A DNA stretch of 64,000 bases from DASZUK01 sp035547695 (GTDB taxonomy: Bacteria; Actinomycetota; Acidimicrobiia; Acidimicrobiales; RAAP-2). Position numbers and translations under genes: made by a program. Numbering within the stretch: the first letter of the stretch is position 1; each line of letters starts with the position of its first letter. Positions 39,695 to 48,738 of this stretch are shown here, piece by piece. The notes under the pieces were generated by a model. The model did not search any database. It had not been told where the DNA came from and saw nothing but the letters and a program-made list of their open reading frames with translations. Location: the NCBI GenBank assembly GCA_035547695.1, contig DASZUK010000033.1, positions 14,340-78,339 on the forward strand, written 5' to 3'.

Positions 39695-41146
39695 TCACGG
39701 GCCGGCGGCGGCCGTGGCGGCCTCTGCCGCCGGGGCCCGGGGGTGGTCCCGGATGAAGAGGGCGCAGGCCACCCCGGCGGCGACCACCACGGCGCCCACC
39801 CAGAAGGCGTCGTGGAAGGCCGGCAGCAGGTCGACGCCGTGCCGGCCGCCGGCCCGGCTCTCCTGGACGGTGATGAGGACCTGGATGCCGGCGACCTCAC
39901 CGACCTGGGTGGCGAGCTGCTGGGCGGCGCTCATGACCCCGAACTCGGACGGGTCGACCTCGTTGGCCTGGGTGGAGGAGGTGGAGGGGCTGGCCACGCC
40001 CATGCCGAGGCCGGACAGGCAGAGGGCGAGGACGACGACGGCCATGGACGGGGAGCGGCCGAGGAGGGCGAAGATGACCATGGAGGCCGTCACGGCGACC
40101 GCGCCGAAGGTGGCGCTGGCGCGCTCCCCGATGCGGACGGCCAGGTAGCCGGCGACGGGGGCGGAGACGGCGAAGACCAGCGGCCGGGCGATGGAGACGG
40201 CGCCGACCTCGGTGATGCCCCAGCCGTAGACCTGTTCCATCAGCAGCGGGAACAGGAAGAAGGCGCCGAAGTAGGCGAACATGACCCCGGCCCGGGTGCC
40301 CATGGGGAGGACGAAGTTGCGGCGGCGGAAGTACCGGGGCGGGATCAGGGGGTGGTCGGCGGTGCGCTCCCGGTGGACGAACACGGCCAGGGCGGCCACC
40401 GCCAGGACGGCGGCGGCGACCACCGGCCAGGACGACCAGCCGGCGACCGGGCCGACGCTGAGGACCAGCATGACGCCGGTGACGGCGCCGGACAGGGTCC
40501 AGCTACCGATCCAGTCCATCCCCCGCCACCGGCTGCCGCCGGCGTCACCGGCCGGCTGGAGGATGCCGGCACCCGGCCGGCCCGGCAGCACCCTGGCGAC
40601 CACCAGCACGGACGCGGCGAGCAGGCCGAGCTGGACCCAGAACAGGGACCGCCAGCCGAGGTACTCGATGATGGGGGACCCCAGGGTGACCCCGACGACG
40701 GGGCCGCCGGCGCCGACCATGGACCACCACCCCATGGCCTTCACCCGGTCGGCCGGCGGGAACATCCGGAGGATGAGGGCCATCGACGCGGTGCCGGTGG
40801 CGGCCCCCTGGACACCGTCGAGGGCGCGGGCGAAGAGCAGCACCCAGACGTCGGGGGCCAGGGCGGTGAGGACGGCGGAGACCATGGCGCCGGCCAGGCC
40901 CAGGAGGTAGAGGCGGCGGTACCCGAACAGGTCGCCGGCCTTGCCGAAGAGGGGGGCGGCCAGGCCGAAGGCCAGCAGGGGGCCGGTGGACACCCAGGTG
41001 AGGACGGAGAAGGTGGTGTGGAGCTGGGCCTTGACGGTGGGCAGGGCCACCACGAAGGAGGTGAAGGTGAAGTTGAGGGCGAACAGCCCGGCCAGGAGGG
41101 CGACGAGCACCCACCAGCGCCGGGCCGGCGGGGCCGGCGGGGTCAC
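39695..41146 (-). CDS. MFS transporter, DHA2/EmrB-QacA type (14 TM)
   Basis: Proton-driven exporter of 483 residues with about 14 hydrophobic segments. Helix 1 begins WWVLVALLAGLFALNFTFTSFVVALPTV; motif A appears as GKAGDLFGYRRLYLLGL between TM2 and TM3; the motif-C-like GAGGPVVGVTLGSPIIEYLGWRSLFWVQL is in TM5, diagnostic for drug:H+ antiporters. The GTG at 41146 overlaps the SDR stop (GTGA) and is preferred; a start 15 codons upstream is possible. Substrate unknown. Confidence 0.88.
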   Translation of the reverse strand: MTPPAPPARRWWVLVALLAGLFALNFTFTSFVVALPTVKAQLHTTFSVLTWVSTGPLLAFGLAAPLFGKAGDLFGYRRLYLLGLAGAMVSAVLTALAPDVWVLLFARALDGVQGAATGTASMALILRMFPPADRVKAMGWWSMVGAGGPVVGVTLGSPIIEYLGWRSLFWVQLGLLAASVLVVARVLPGRPGAGILQPAGDAGGSRWRGMDWIGSWTLSGAVTGVMLVLSVGPVAGWSSWPVVAAAVLAVAALAVFVHRERTADHPLIPPRYFRRRNFVLPMGTRAGVMFAYFGAFFLFPLLMEQVYGWGITEVGAVSIARPLVFAVSAPVAGYLAVRIGERASATFGAVAVTASMVIFALLGRSPSMAVVVLALCLSGLGMGVASPSTSSTQANEVDPSEFGVMSAAQQLATQVGEVAGIQVLITVQESRAGGRHGVDLLPAFHDAFWVGAVVVAAGVACALFIRDHPRAPAAEAATAAAGP

Positions 41147-42015
41147 CCACCCAGCCGGGACATCTCCGATGCCAGCTCGGCCACGGTCCACCGGCCGGGC
41201 CGGTCGATGGACTCGGTCATGGTCCAGTTCTGGAAGTTCTGGACGGTGCCGCCCTGGACGAAGAACACCCGCCCGGTGGCCGGGCAGCCGGCGGTGGCCA
41301 GGTAGGCGACCAGCGGGGAGACGTTGGCGGGGTCCCAGATGTCGAACCCCTCGCCGGGGGCCCGGACGATGTCGGCCAGGCCGGGGGTGGACTCGGTCAT
41401 GCGGGTGCGGGCGGCCGGGGCGACGGCGTTGACGCGGATGCCGTAGCGGCCGAGCTCCTGGGCGGCGATGACGGTGAAGGCGGCGATGCCGGCCTTGGCG
41501 GCGCCGTAGTTGCTCTGGCCGGGGTTGCCGAGGAGGCCGGAGGTGGAGGAGGTGTTGATGACGGAGGCCTTCACCTCTTCCCCGGCCTTGCTCTTCTGGC
41601 GCCAGTAGGCGGCGGCGTGCCGGGTGGGGACGAAGTGGCCCTTCAGGTGGACGTGGATGACGGAGTCCCAGTCCTCCTCGGTCATGTTGACGAGGACCCG
41701 GTCGCGGAGGATGCCGGCGTTGTTGACCAGGACGTGGACGTCGCCGAAGGCGTCGACGGCGGCGTCGATCAACCGCTTGCCGCCGTCCCAGTCGGCGACG
41801 TCGTCACCGTTGGCGACGGCCTGGCCGCCGGCCGCGGTGATCTCGGCCACGACCTGTTCGGCCGCGGTGGCGTCGCCGCCGGACCCGTCCACGGCACCGC
41901 CGAGGTCGTTGACCACCACCTTGGCCCCTTCGGCGGCGAACAACAGGGCGTGCTCGCGCCCGATGCCGCGGCCGGCCCCGGTGATGACGGCCACCCTCCC
42001 GTCCAGTGCTCCCAT
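41143..42015 (-). CDS. Short-chain dehydrogenase, hydroxyacyl-CoA/17beta-HSD4-like
   Basis: NAD(P)-dependent oxidoreductase of 290 residues. TGAGRGIGREHALLFAAEGAKVVVNDLGG is the Rossmann motif with the VNDLGG signature of the peroxisomal multifunctional enzyme 2 / 17beta-HSD4 group. NNAG, the catalytic Ser in NTSSTSGLLGNPGQSNYGAAKAGI (with Y-x3-K) follow. This subgroup typically oxidises 3-hydroxyacyl-CoAs, including steroid side chains. ATG start (MGALDGRVAVITGAG). Coupled to the MFS gene downstream. Confidence 0.9.
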   Translation of the reverse strand: MGALDGRVAVITGAGRGIGREHALLFAAEGAKVVVNDLGGAVDGSGGDATAAEQVVAEITAAGGQAVANGDDVADWDGGKRLIDAAVDAFGDVHVLVNNAGILRDRVLVNMTEEDWDSVIHVHLKGHFVPTRHAAAYWRQKSKAGEEVKASVINTSSTSGLLGNPGQSNYGAAKAGIAAFTVIAAQELGRYGIRVNAVAPAARTRMTESTPGLADIVRAPGEGFDIWDPANVSPLVAYLATAGCPATGRVFFVQGGTVQNFQNWTMTESIDRPGRWTVAELASEMSRLGG

Positions 42016-42055
42016 GTCCGCGTCGCTCCTGTCCTGGTTTGGTCGTACAGGGTAC

Positions 42056-42355
42056 TCAGCGGAACCGGCGGGACCACCAGCCGGGGTCGCGGGCGTGGGC
42101 ATGGAAGTGGTCGGGGATCTGCCGCATCACCCGGTCGAGGGACCAGCCGCCGGGGCCGAACCGGGCGTCGGCGACGTCGGCGAGGAGGGCGACCATGTGG
42201 TCGACGGCGTCGGCCGGCGGCTCCGGGCCGTGCTGCTTCCAGACCACCATGGGGACGCCGCAGACCTCGCAGTCGGCCACCCAGCAGACGTCGTCCTCGG
42301 CGTGCCAGGGGGTGATGCGGGCGGCCTCGCAGAGGTCGCAGCCACCGGCGGTCAT
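42056..42355 (-). CDS. Small protein with two CxxC motifs, coupled to the PASTA kinase
   Basis: 99-residue soluble protein: CDLCEAARITPWHAEDDVCWVADCEVCGVPMVVWKQHG near the N-terminus has two CxxC pairs, an arrangement expected to bind zinc, and HFHAHARDPGWWSRRFR near the end is a His cluster that recalls HIT-like motifs. I do not recognise it firmly. ATG overlaps the kinase stop (ATGA), so it is made with the kinase; a role as substrate or partner is only inference. Confidence 0.7.
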   Translation of the reverse strand: MTAGGCDLCEAARITPWHAEDDVCWVADCEVCGVPMVVWKQHGPEPPADAVDHMVALLADVADARFGPGGWSLDRVMRQIPDHFHAHARDPGWWSRRFR

Positions 42356-44397
42356 TCGGTGTACAGGTTGACGGCGGTCCCCTTGGGCTCGGGGGTGCCG
42401 GCGAGGGGGACGGTGGTGAACACCTTGCCCTTGGGCGGCCCGTACACCTGGCCGACGGTCAGCCCGGCGGCCTGCAGGGCGGCGGTGGCCTTTGTCACTG
42501 TCTGCTTGGTGACGTCGGGCACCGGCACGGTCTGGGGGCCCTTGGAGACCACCACGGTGACGGTGGTGCCGAGCTTCTCGGGGGTGCCGATGGGCGGTGT
42601 GGTGCCGATGACGGCCCCGGCGGGGACGGTTGTGGAGTACTGCTGGGCCTCGGTGGGGGCCAGGCCGGCGGCCTTGATGGCTGTGGCGGCCTGTGTGTAG
42701 GTCTGGCCGGCCACTGTGGGCACCGGCACCGGCTTCTTGCCCTCCGAGACGGCCACCAGGATGGTGGCGCCGTAGGGGGCGGCCTTCACGTCGAGGGTTG
42801 TGTCGTACGACCAGTTGATGACCTGGCCCTCGGGGACGGTGCCGGCTGTTGTGTAGGCCAGCAGGGCCGGGCAGGTGGCCTTGAAGTGGGCCTCCTGCAG
42901 CAGCCGGGTGGCGGCGTTGCATGTCAACCCGGACAGCGACGGCACCGCCACCGACGGCAGGCCGTTGGAGGGCACCACGTGGATGACCGACCCCTCCTTC
43001 AGCCGGGTGCCCGGCTTGGGCGCCTGGCTGATGACCGATGTGGCCGGCACCGTGATGGAGTGCTGGGCGGGGTCGGTGACCAGGGTGAAGTGGTCGGCGG
43101 CGGCGGCCTGGCGGGCGGCGGCCACGGTCTTGCCGGCCAGGGTCGGGGTGGGATGGCTGGGGGTGAAGGCGTCGTTGGCCGCGGCCAGTCCGAGGACGAC
43201 GCCGGCGGCGGCCAGCAGCACGGCGGCGGCGGCCACCACCCACGGCCACCGGCGGCGGCGCTTCTTGCGGACCACCGGCGGGGTCCAGGCGTGCTCCGGC
43301 GGCCCGGTGGGCGCGCCCCACCCGCCGGCCTCGGCTCGGGTGGCGGCCTCGGCCCGGGTGGCAGGCCCCGCCCACCCGGCGGCCTCGGCCCGGGTGGCGG
43401 TCTCGGCGCGCTCGACGGCCTCGACGTCGAACGGCTGGGCCGGTCGGGCCAGGTCGCCGGCCACCTGGGCCGGCGCCGCGACGGTGGGGGTGCCGGCGAC
43501 GGCGGTCATGTCGCGGACGTCGGTGGCGGCGGACGGCGTCGGGGTGATGCGCAGTGGCAGCGGGGTCGGCGGCGGCAGGGAGGCGGCGGCGGCCTCCAGC
43601 AGGGCGGCCATCCGGGCGGCGTCCAGCCGGTCGAACACGTCGGGGGCGGTGGCCCGGGCCAGGACGTCGTCGAGGGGGCCGAGGGCGGGGTTCCGGGGCA
43701 GGGTGGCCCCCACCCGGGCCATCAGGGTGGCGACGGTGGTGTCGGCGACGAAGGGGACCTGGCCGGTGAGGGACTCGTAGAGGACCAGGCCGAGGCCGTA
43801 GACGTCGGAGCGGCCGTCGACGTTGCGGCCCTCGGCCTGCTCCGGGGAGGCGTACCGGGCGGTGCCGACCATGGCGCCGGCCGGCTCGGTCCAGGCGGCC
43901 TCGGCCAGGGCGCGGGCGACGCCGAAGTCGGCGATGCGGACCCGGCCCTCCTCGTCGAAGAGGAGGTTGGCGGGCTTGATGTCGCGGTGGACCAGGCCGC
44001 GGGCGTGGGCGTAGGCCAGGCCCTGGGCGGCCTCGGCGCCGAGCCGGGCGGCCTGGGCGTGGGTGAGCCGGAACTGGCGGTCGAGGACGTCGCGGAGGCT
44101 GCCGCCGTGGAGGTACTCCAGGACCAGGTAGGGCTCGTCGGCGTCCTCGCCCCAGTCGAACACCCGGAGGATGTGGGGGTGGTTGAGGCCGGCGACCGAC
44201 CGGGCCTCGGCCCGGAAGCGCTTCAGGAAGGACTCGTCGCGTGCCAACCCGGGTTGCAGGACCTTGACGGCCACCCGGCGCTGCAGGGAGACGTCCTCGG
44301 CCAGGAACACGTGGGCCGACGCGCCGGTGCCCAGTGCGGAGATCAGCCGGTACCGGTTCCCGAGGACCCGGCCGATGGAATCGGTTATCGACGGCAT
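42352..44397 (-). CDS. PASTA-domain membrane Ser/Thr kinase (PknB type)
   Basis: Eukaryote-like kinase that senses cell-wall fragments. The 681-residue protein has a kinase domain at about 17-275 (K45, HRDIKPANLLF with D139, DFG at 157-159, activation-loop GTARYASPEQ), a juxtamembrane linker with short tandem TRAEAA repeats (330-360), one membrane helix (384-407), and four PASTA-like repeats (about 416-680) ending EPKGTAVNLYTE. All 12 ACA Thr codons lie in the extracellular half (residues 408-681) and none in the cytoplasmic half. It sits between ligA and the gat genes, away from the usual cell-division cluster. Confidence 0.95.
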   Translation of the reverse strand: MPSITDSIGRVLGNRYRLISALGTGASAHVFLAEDVSLQRRVAVKVLQPGLARDESFLKRFRAEARSVAGLNHPHILRVFDWGEDADEPYLVLEYLHGGSLRDVLDRQFRLTHAQAARLGAEAAQGLAYAHARGLVHRDIKPANLLFDEEGRVRIADFGVARALAEAAWTEPAGAMVGTARYASPEQAEGRNVDGRSDVYGLGLVLYESLTGQVPFVADTTVATLMARVGATLPRNPALGPLDDVLARATAPDVFDRLDAARMAALLEAAAASLPPPTPLPLRITPTPSAATDVRDMTAVAGTPTVAAPAQVAGDLARPAQPFDVEAVERAETATRAEAAGWAGPATRAEAATRAEAGGWGAPTGPPEHAWTPPVVRKKRRRRWPWVVAAAAVLLAAAGVVLGLAAANDAFTPSHPTPTLAGKTVAAARQAAAADHFTLVTDPAQHSITVPATSVISQAPKPGTRLKEGSVIHVVPSNGLPSVAVPSLSGLTCNAATRLLQEAHFKATCPALLAYTTAGTVPEGQVINWSYDTTLDVKAAPYGATILVAVSEGKKPVPVPTVAGQTYTQAATAIKAAGLAPTEAQQYSTTVPAGAVIGTTPPIGTPEKLGTTVTVVVSKGPQTVPVPDVTKQTVTKATAALQAAGLTVGQVYGPPKGKVFTTVPLAGTPEPKGTAVNLYTE

Positions 44398-44448
44398 CGA
44401 AGCGGCTCCAGGCTACCGAGATACCCCCGCCCTCCGGGGGACAGTAGC

Positions 44449-46542
44449 TCAGCCAGGGATCTGTCCGGTCTCGAGCAGCTCGCCGAACCGGGCGGCGTCG
44501 ACGACCGGGATGCCCAGGGCCTCGGCCTTGGAGGTCTTGGCCGCCCCGGGGGCGTCGCCGACGACGACGGCGAAGGTCTTCTTGGACACCGACCCCGGGG
44601 ACTTGCCGCCACGGTCCACGACGGCCTGCTCGGCCTCCTCACGGGTGTACCCGGGAACGGTCCCGGTGACCACCACGGACTTGCCGGCCAGCACCCCGGC
44701 GGGCTCGGCCGGCTCCCCGGTGGCCAGGACGCCGCCCTCGGGGACGCCGGGCTCGGCGGTGTTGACGCCGGCGGCCCGGAGGCGGTCGAGGACGGTGCGG
44801 TTGACGGGGCTGGCCAGGAAGGTGACGACGGCGTCGGCGATGACGGGGCCGATGCCGTCGACGGCGGCCAGGGTGGCGGCGTCGGCGCCGAGCAGGGTGT
44901 CCAGTGTGCCGACGGCCCGGGCCAGGGCCCGGGCGCCGGTGGGCCCGAGGTGGCGGATGCCGAGGGCCACCAGCAGCCGGTTGAGCGGCTGGACCCTGGA
45001 GGCGTCGATGCCGGCCACCAGGTTGGCCGCCGACAGCTCCCCCATCCGCTCCAGCCCGGCCAGCGGGCCGGCCTGCAGCAGGTACAGGTCGGCCGGGTCG
45101 GTGGCCAGGCCCTCCCGGATGAGCTGGCGCACCCGCTCCTCCCCCAGCCCCTCGATGTCCATGGCGGACCGGGAGGCGAAGTGGACGATGCGCTGCTCCC
45201 GCTGGGCGGGGCAGTCGATGTTGGTGCAGTAGGTGTCGCTCTCCCCCTCCAGCCGGACCAGGGGCTGGCCGCAGGACGGGCAGGCCTTCGGGAACCGCCA
45301 CGGCGGCCGCCGCTTCTTGGGGGCTTCCGGGCCGGTGGTGACGGGGCCGACCACCTCGGGGATGACGTCGCCGGCCTTGTGGACGATGACGAGGTCGCCG
45401 GGGCGGACGTCCTTCAGGCGGACCTGGTCCTCGTTGTGCAGGGTGGCCAGGCCGACGGTGGAGCCGCCGACGAACACCGGCTGGAGGGCGGCGAAGGGGG
45501 TGGCCCGGCCGGTGCGGCCGATGGACACCTGGATGTCGAGGAGCCGGGTGGTGCGCTCCTCGGGGGGGAACTTGAAGGCGATGGCCCAGCGGGGCGCCCG
45601 GGAGGTGGTGCCGAGCCGGCGCTGCAGGGCCAGGTCGTCGACCTTGACGACGACGCCGTCGATCTCGTAGGGGAGGTCGTGGCGGTGCTCGGCCAGCTCC
45701 CGGCAGCGGGCGACGGCGGTGGCCGGGCCGGTGACCAGGCGGGCGTCCGGGCTGACGGGCAGGCCGGCAGCCCGGAGCAGGTCGAGGGCGTCGCTCTGGC
45801 TTCTGGCCGGCCATGTGCCGTCGACGTCGCCGACGGAGTAGGCCCAGAAGGCCAGCGGCCGGGTCGCGGTCATGGCCGGGTCCTTCTGGCGCAGGGACCC
45901 GGCGGCGGAGTTGCGGGGGTTGACGAACGTCTTGGTGCCGGCGGCCAGGGCCCGCTCGTTGTAGGCGGCGAAGTCGGCGGTGGGCATGTAGATCTCGCCG
46001 CGGACCTCCAGGCGGCCGGGGAACGGGGGGTTGAGCTGGTGGGGGACGTCGCGGACGGTGGCGACGTTGGCGGTGACGTCCTCGCCGGTGACCCCGTCGC
46101 CGCGGGTGGCGGCCTGGGCGAGGCGGCCGTCGACGTAGGTGACGGACATGGCCACCCCGTCCACCTTGGGCTCGCAGGAGAACGCCAGCCGGTCGACGTC
46201 GACGTCGGGCAGCAGCCGTCGCAGCCGGTCCACCCAGGCCGCCAGCTCGGCGTCGTCGAAGGCGTTGTCCAGGCTCATCATCGGGATCCGGTGGCGGACC
46301 TCGGCGAACAGCCCGGAGGCCGGGGCCCCGACGGTCTGGGTGGGGGAGTCGGGGGTGACCAGGTCGGGGTGGTCGGCCTCCAGTTGCCGCAGCTCGCGGA
46401 CCAGGGCGTCGAAGTCGGCGTCGGGGATCTCGGGGGCGTCCAGCTCGTGGTAACGGCGGTTGTGGTAGGCGATCAGGTCCCGCAGCTCGGACGCCCGGGA
46501 CGCCACCGCCTCTGTGGCCCCGGACGGCTCCGGCCCGGTCAC
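44449..46542 (-). CDS. ligA: NAD-dependent DNA ligase
   Basis: Seals nicks using NAD+; essential for replication and repair. The 697-residue protein has the Ia domain RYHELDAPEIPDADFDALVREL, the adenylated lysine in CEPKVDGVAMSV (K126; the family usually has KIDG), DIQVSIGRTGRATPFAAL, the zinc finger CPSCG...CTNIDCP, helix-hairpin-helix repeats, and a C-terminal BRCT domain (GKSVVVTGTVPGYTREEAEQ). GTG start overlaps the mnmA stop (GTGA), coupling it to tRNA thiolation genes. Confidence 0.96.
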   Translation of the reverse strand: MTGPEPSGATEAVASRASELRDLIAYHNRRYHELDAPEIPDADFDALVRELRQLEADHPDLVTPDSPTQTVGAPASGLFAEVRHRIPMMSLDNAFDDAELAAWVDRLRRLLPDVDVDRLAFSCEPKVDGVAMSVTYVDGRLAQAATRGDGVTGEDVTANVATVRDVPHQLNPPFPGRLEVRGEIYMPTADFAAYNERALAAGTKTFVNPRNSAAGSLRQKDPAMTATRPLAFWAYSVGDVDGTWPARSQSDALDLLRAAGLPVSPDARLVTGPATAVARCRELAEHRHDLPYEIDGVVVKVDDLALQRRLGTTSRAPRWAIAFKFPPEERTTRLLDIQVSIGRTGRATPFAALQPVFVGGSTVGLATLHNEDQVRLKDVRPGDLVIVHKAGDVIPEVVGPVTTGPEAPKKRRPPWRFPKACPSCGQPLVRLEGESDTYCTNIDCPAQREQRIVHFASRSAMDIEGLGEERVRQLIREGLATDPADLYLLQAGPLAGLERMGELSAANLVAGIDASRVQPLNRLLVALGIRHLGPTGARALARAVGTLDTLLGADAATLAAVDGIGPVIADAVVTFLASPVNRTVLDRLRAAGVNTAEPGVPEGGVLATGEPAEPAGVLAGKSVVVTGTVPGYTREEAEQAVVDRGGKSPGSVSKKTFAVVVGDAPGAAKTSKAEALGIPVVDAARFGELLETGQIPG

Positions 46543-47582
46543 GCGGCGATGCCGGCGCCGACGACGGCGTCGGGGTCGACGGCGTCGTACAGGGCGACGG
46601 TCTGGCCGGGGGCGACCGGCCGCTGGGGGACGTCGAAGCGGACCACCGGGCCGGGGCCGACGGTGCAGGCGGCCGGGCGGCCGTGGGCGCTGACCTGGGC
46701 GACGGCCCGGCTGCCGGGAGGCAGGGGGTGGTGCACCCAGGTGACGGTGGCCGGGTCCAGGACGACGGCGTCGGTGACGGCGGCGTCGGGGCCGCCGACG
46801 ACCACCCGGCGGCCGGGGACGTCGACGGCCACCACGTACCGGCGGCGGCCGTCGGTGCCGTGGCCCATGCCGCGGCGCTGGCCGACGGTGACCAGCTCGA
46901 CGGCGTCGACGGCGCCGACGGTGGCCCCGGACTGGTCGACGACGTCGGCGGGGTGCAGGTCCAGGCGGCGGCCGAGGAAGCCGGCGCGGCCGTCGGCACC
47001 GTGGATGAAGCAGACGTCCTGGCTGTCCGGCTTGGCCGCCGTGCGGAGGCCGAGCCGGGCGGCGTGGGCGCGGACGGCGTCCTTGGTCATGGTGCCGACG
47101 GGCAGCAGCACCCGGGCCAGATGGTCCTGGCCGAGCATGGACAGGACGTAGGACTGGTCCTTCAGGGGGTCGGCCCCCCGCAGCAGCCGGTAGGGCCCGG
47201 CCCTGTCGACTCGGGCATGGTGGCCGGTGGCCAGGGCGTCGAAGCCGAGGCGGACGGCCCGGTGGAGGAGGTGGTCGAACTTGACGTGCCGGTTGCACTC
47301 GATGCAGGGGTTGGGGGTGCGGCCGGCGGCGTGGGCGGCGACGTAGGGGTCGACGACGGCGTCGGCGAAGTGGTCGGTCATGTTGAACACGTGGTGGGGG
47401 ATGCCGAGCTGCTGGGCCACCCGGCGGGCGTCGTCGACGTCGGCGACGGAGCAGCAGCCGGAGTCGGAGGAGCCGCCCCACAGCTTGAGGGTGGCCCCCT
47501 CCACGTCGTGGCCGGCCTCGGCCATCAGGGCGGCGGCCACCGACGAGTCCACCCCCCCGGACATGGCCACCAGCACGCGCAC
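46539..47582 (-). CDS. mnmA: tRNA-specific 2-thiouridylase
   Basis: Thiolates U34 of Lys/Glu/Gln tRNAs. The 347-residue protein has MRVLVAMSGGVDSSVAAALM (PP-loop), the catalytic cysteines in NPCIECNRHVKFD and SQDVCFIHG, TGHHARVDR, and VGQRRGMGHG in the central domain, then a C-terminal beta-barrel. GTG at 47582 is the start (MRVLVAMSGGVDSS). It lies 19 bp downstream of the cysteine desulfurase that can supply its sulfur. Confidence 0.96.
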   Translation of the reverse strand: MRVLVAMSGGVDSSVAAALMAEAGHDVEGATLKLWGGSSDSGCCSVADVDDARRVAQQLGIPHHVFNMTDHFADAVVDPYVAAHAAGRTPNPCIECNRHVKFDHLLHRAVRLGFDALATGHHARVDRAGPYRLLRGADPLKDQSYVLSMLGQDHLARVLLPVGTMTKDAVRAHAARLGLRTAAKPDSQDVCFIHGADGRAGFLGRRLDLHPADVVDQSGATVGAVDAVELVTVGQRRGMGHGTDGRRRYVVAVDVPGRRVVVGGPDAAVTDAVVLDPATVTWVHHPLPPGSRAVAQVSAHGRPAACTVGPGPVVRFDVPQRPVAPGQTVALYDAVDPDAVVGAGIAA

Positions 47583-47601
47583 GGAAGCGATTCTGCCAGC
47601 G

Positions 47602-48738
47602 TCAGCCGCGGAGGCGGGCCACGGCGGCGGGGACGGCGGCCAGGGCACGGTCGACGTCGGCGTCGGTGGAGGTGTGGCCGAGGGTGAACCGGACGGCGGT
47701 CTTGGCGTCGGCCGGCGGCACCCCCATGGCCAGCAGGACGTGGCTGGGCTGCAGGGCGCCGCTGGCGCAGGCGGAGCCGGCGGCGGCGCAGACGCCGTCG
47801 CGGTCCAGCAGCACCAGCAGCTCCTCCTGGTCGACGCCGGCGAACCGCAGGTGGCAGTGGCCGGGCAGCACCCGGTCCCGGGGCGCGGACTCGACGGTGC
47901 CGGGGACGGCGGCCAGCAGGCCGTCGGCGAGCCGGTCGCGGAGGGCCCGGACGCGGGCGGCGGTGGGGTCCCGTTCGGCGGCGGCCAGGGTGAGGGCGGT
48001 GGCCAGGCCGACGGCGCCGGCGACGTCGTGGGTGCCGCTGCGGCGGTCCCGCTCCTGGCCGCCGCCGTGCAGGATCGGGCGCACCGGCACCCGGGCCACC
48101 AGGGCGCCGGCGCCCTTGGGGCCGCCGAGCTTGTGGGCGCTGACCGACAGCAGGTCGGCGTCGGCGGCCAGCCGGGCCAGGTCCAGCCAGGGGGCGGCCT
48201 GGACGGCGTCGGTGTGCAGCGCGGCCTGCGGGGCGTGCCGGCGGACCAGCCGGGCGACCTGGTCGAAGGGCTGGACGGTGCCGACCTCGTTGTTGGCCAG
48301 CATGACCGACACCACGGCGACGTGGGGGCCGAGCAGGTCGGCCAGCCGGTCCAGGTCGACGGCGCCGTCGGCGTCGACGGGGGCCTCCTGGTGGGAGAAG
48401 CCGAGCCGGGCGGCGGCCCGGGCGGGCTCCAGGACGGCGGGGTGCTCCACGGACGAGGTGACGATGGTGGCCGGGTGGCCGGGCAGGGTGCCGAGGACGG
48501 CCAGGTTGTCGGCCTCGGTGCCGCCGGAGGTGAACACCACGTCGCCGGGGTCGGCGCCGACGGCGGCGGCGACGGCGTCGCGGGCGTCGTCGAGGGCGGT
48601 GCGGGCGTCACGGGCCAGCCGGTGGCTACCGGAGGGGTTGCCGAACCGCTCGGAGGCGAACGGGGCCATGGCCGCCACCACCTCCGGGCGGACCGGGGTG
48701 GTGGCGGCGTGGTCCAGGTAGGTGGTCAGGCGATCCAC
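47602..48738 (-). CDS. Cysteine desulfurase (NifS/IscS family)
   Basis: PLP enzyme that extracts sulfur from cysteine. The 378-residue protein has TTYLDHAATTPVRPEV, the GGTEADNLAVLG segment, the PLP lysine in SVSAHKLGGPKGAGAL (near residue 200), and the catalytic Cys in CAAAGSACASGALQPSHVL (near 325). GTG start overlaps the aldehyde dehydrogenase stop region by 13 bp. With mnmA and ligA immediately downstream it most likely serves tRNA thiolation and possibly Fe-S assembly. Confidence 0.93.
   Translation of the reverse strand: MDRLTTYLDHAATTPVRPEVVAAMAPFASERFGNPSGSHRLARDARTALDDARDAVAAAVGADPGDVVFTSGGTEADNLAVLGTLPGHPATIVTSSVEHPAVLEPARAAARLGFSHQEAPVDADGAVDLDRLADLLGPHVAVVSVMLANNEVGTVQPFDQVARLVRRHAPQAALHTDAVQAAPWLDLARLAADADLLSVSAHKLGGPKGAGALVARVPVRPILHGGGQERDRRSGTHDVAGAVGLATALTLAAAERDPTAARVRALRDRLADGLLAAVPGTVESAPRDRVLPGHCHLRFAGVDQEELLVLLDRDGVCAAAGSACASGALQPSHVLLAMGVPPADAKTAVRFTLGHTSTDADVDRALAAVPAAVARLRG

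Noticed and set aside
42886..47151. A very long plus-strand open frame (about 1400 codons) antisense to kinase, ligA and mnmA
   Set aside because: Low-complexity Gly/Val/Ala translation with no domains; it is the mirror of three well-supported minus-strand genes in GC-rich DNA.
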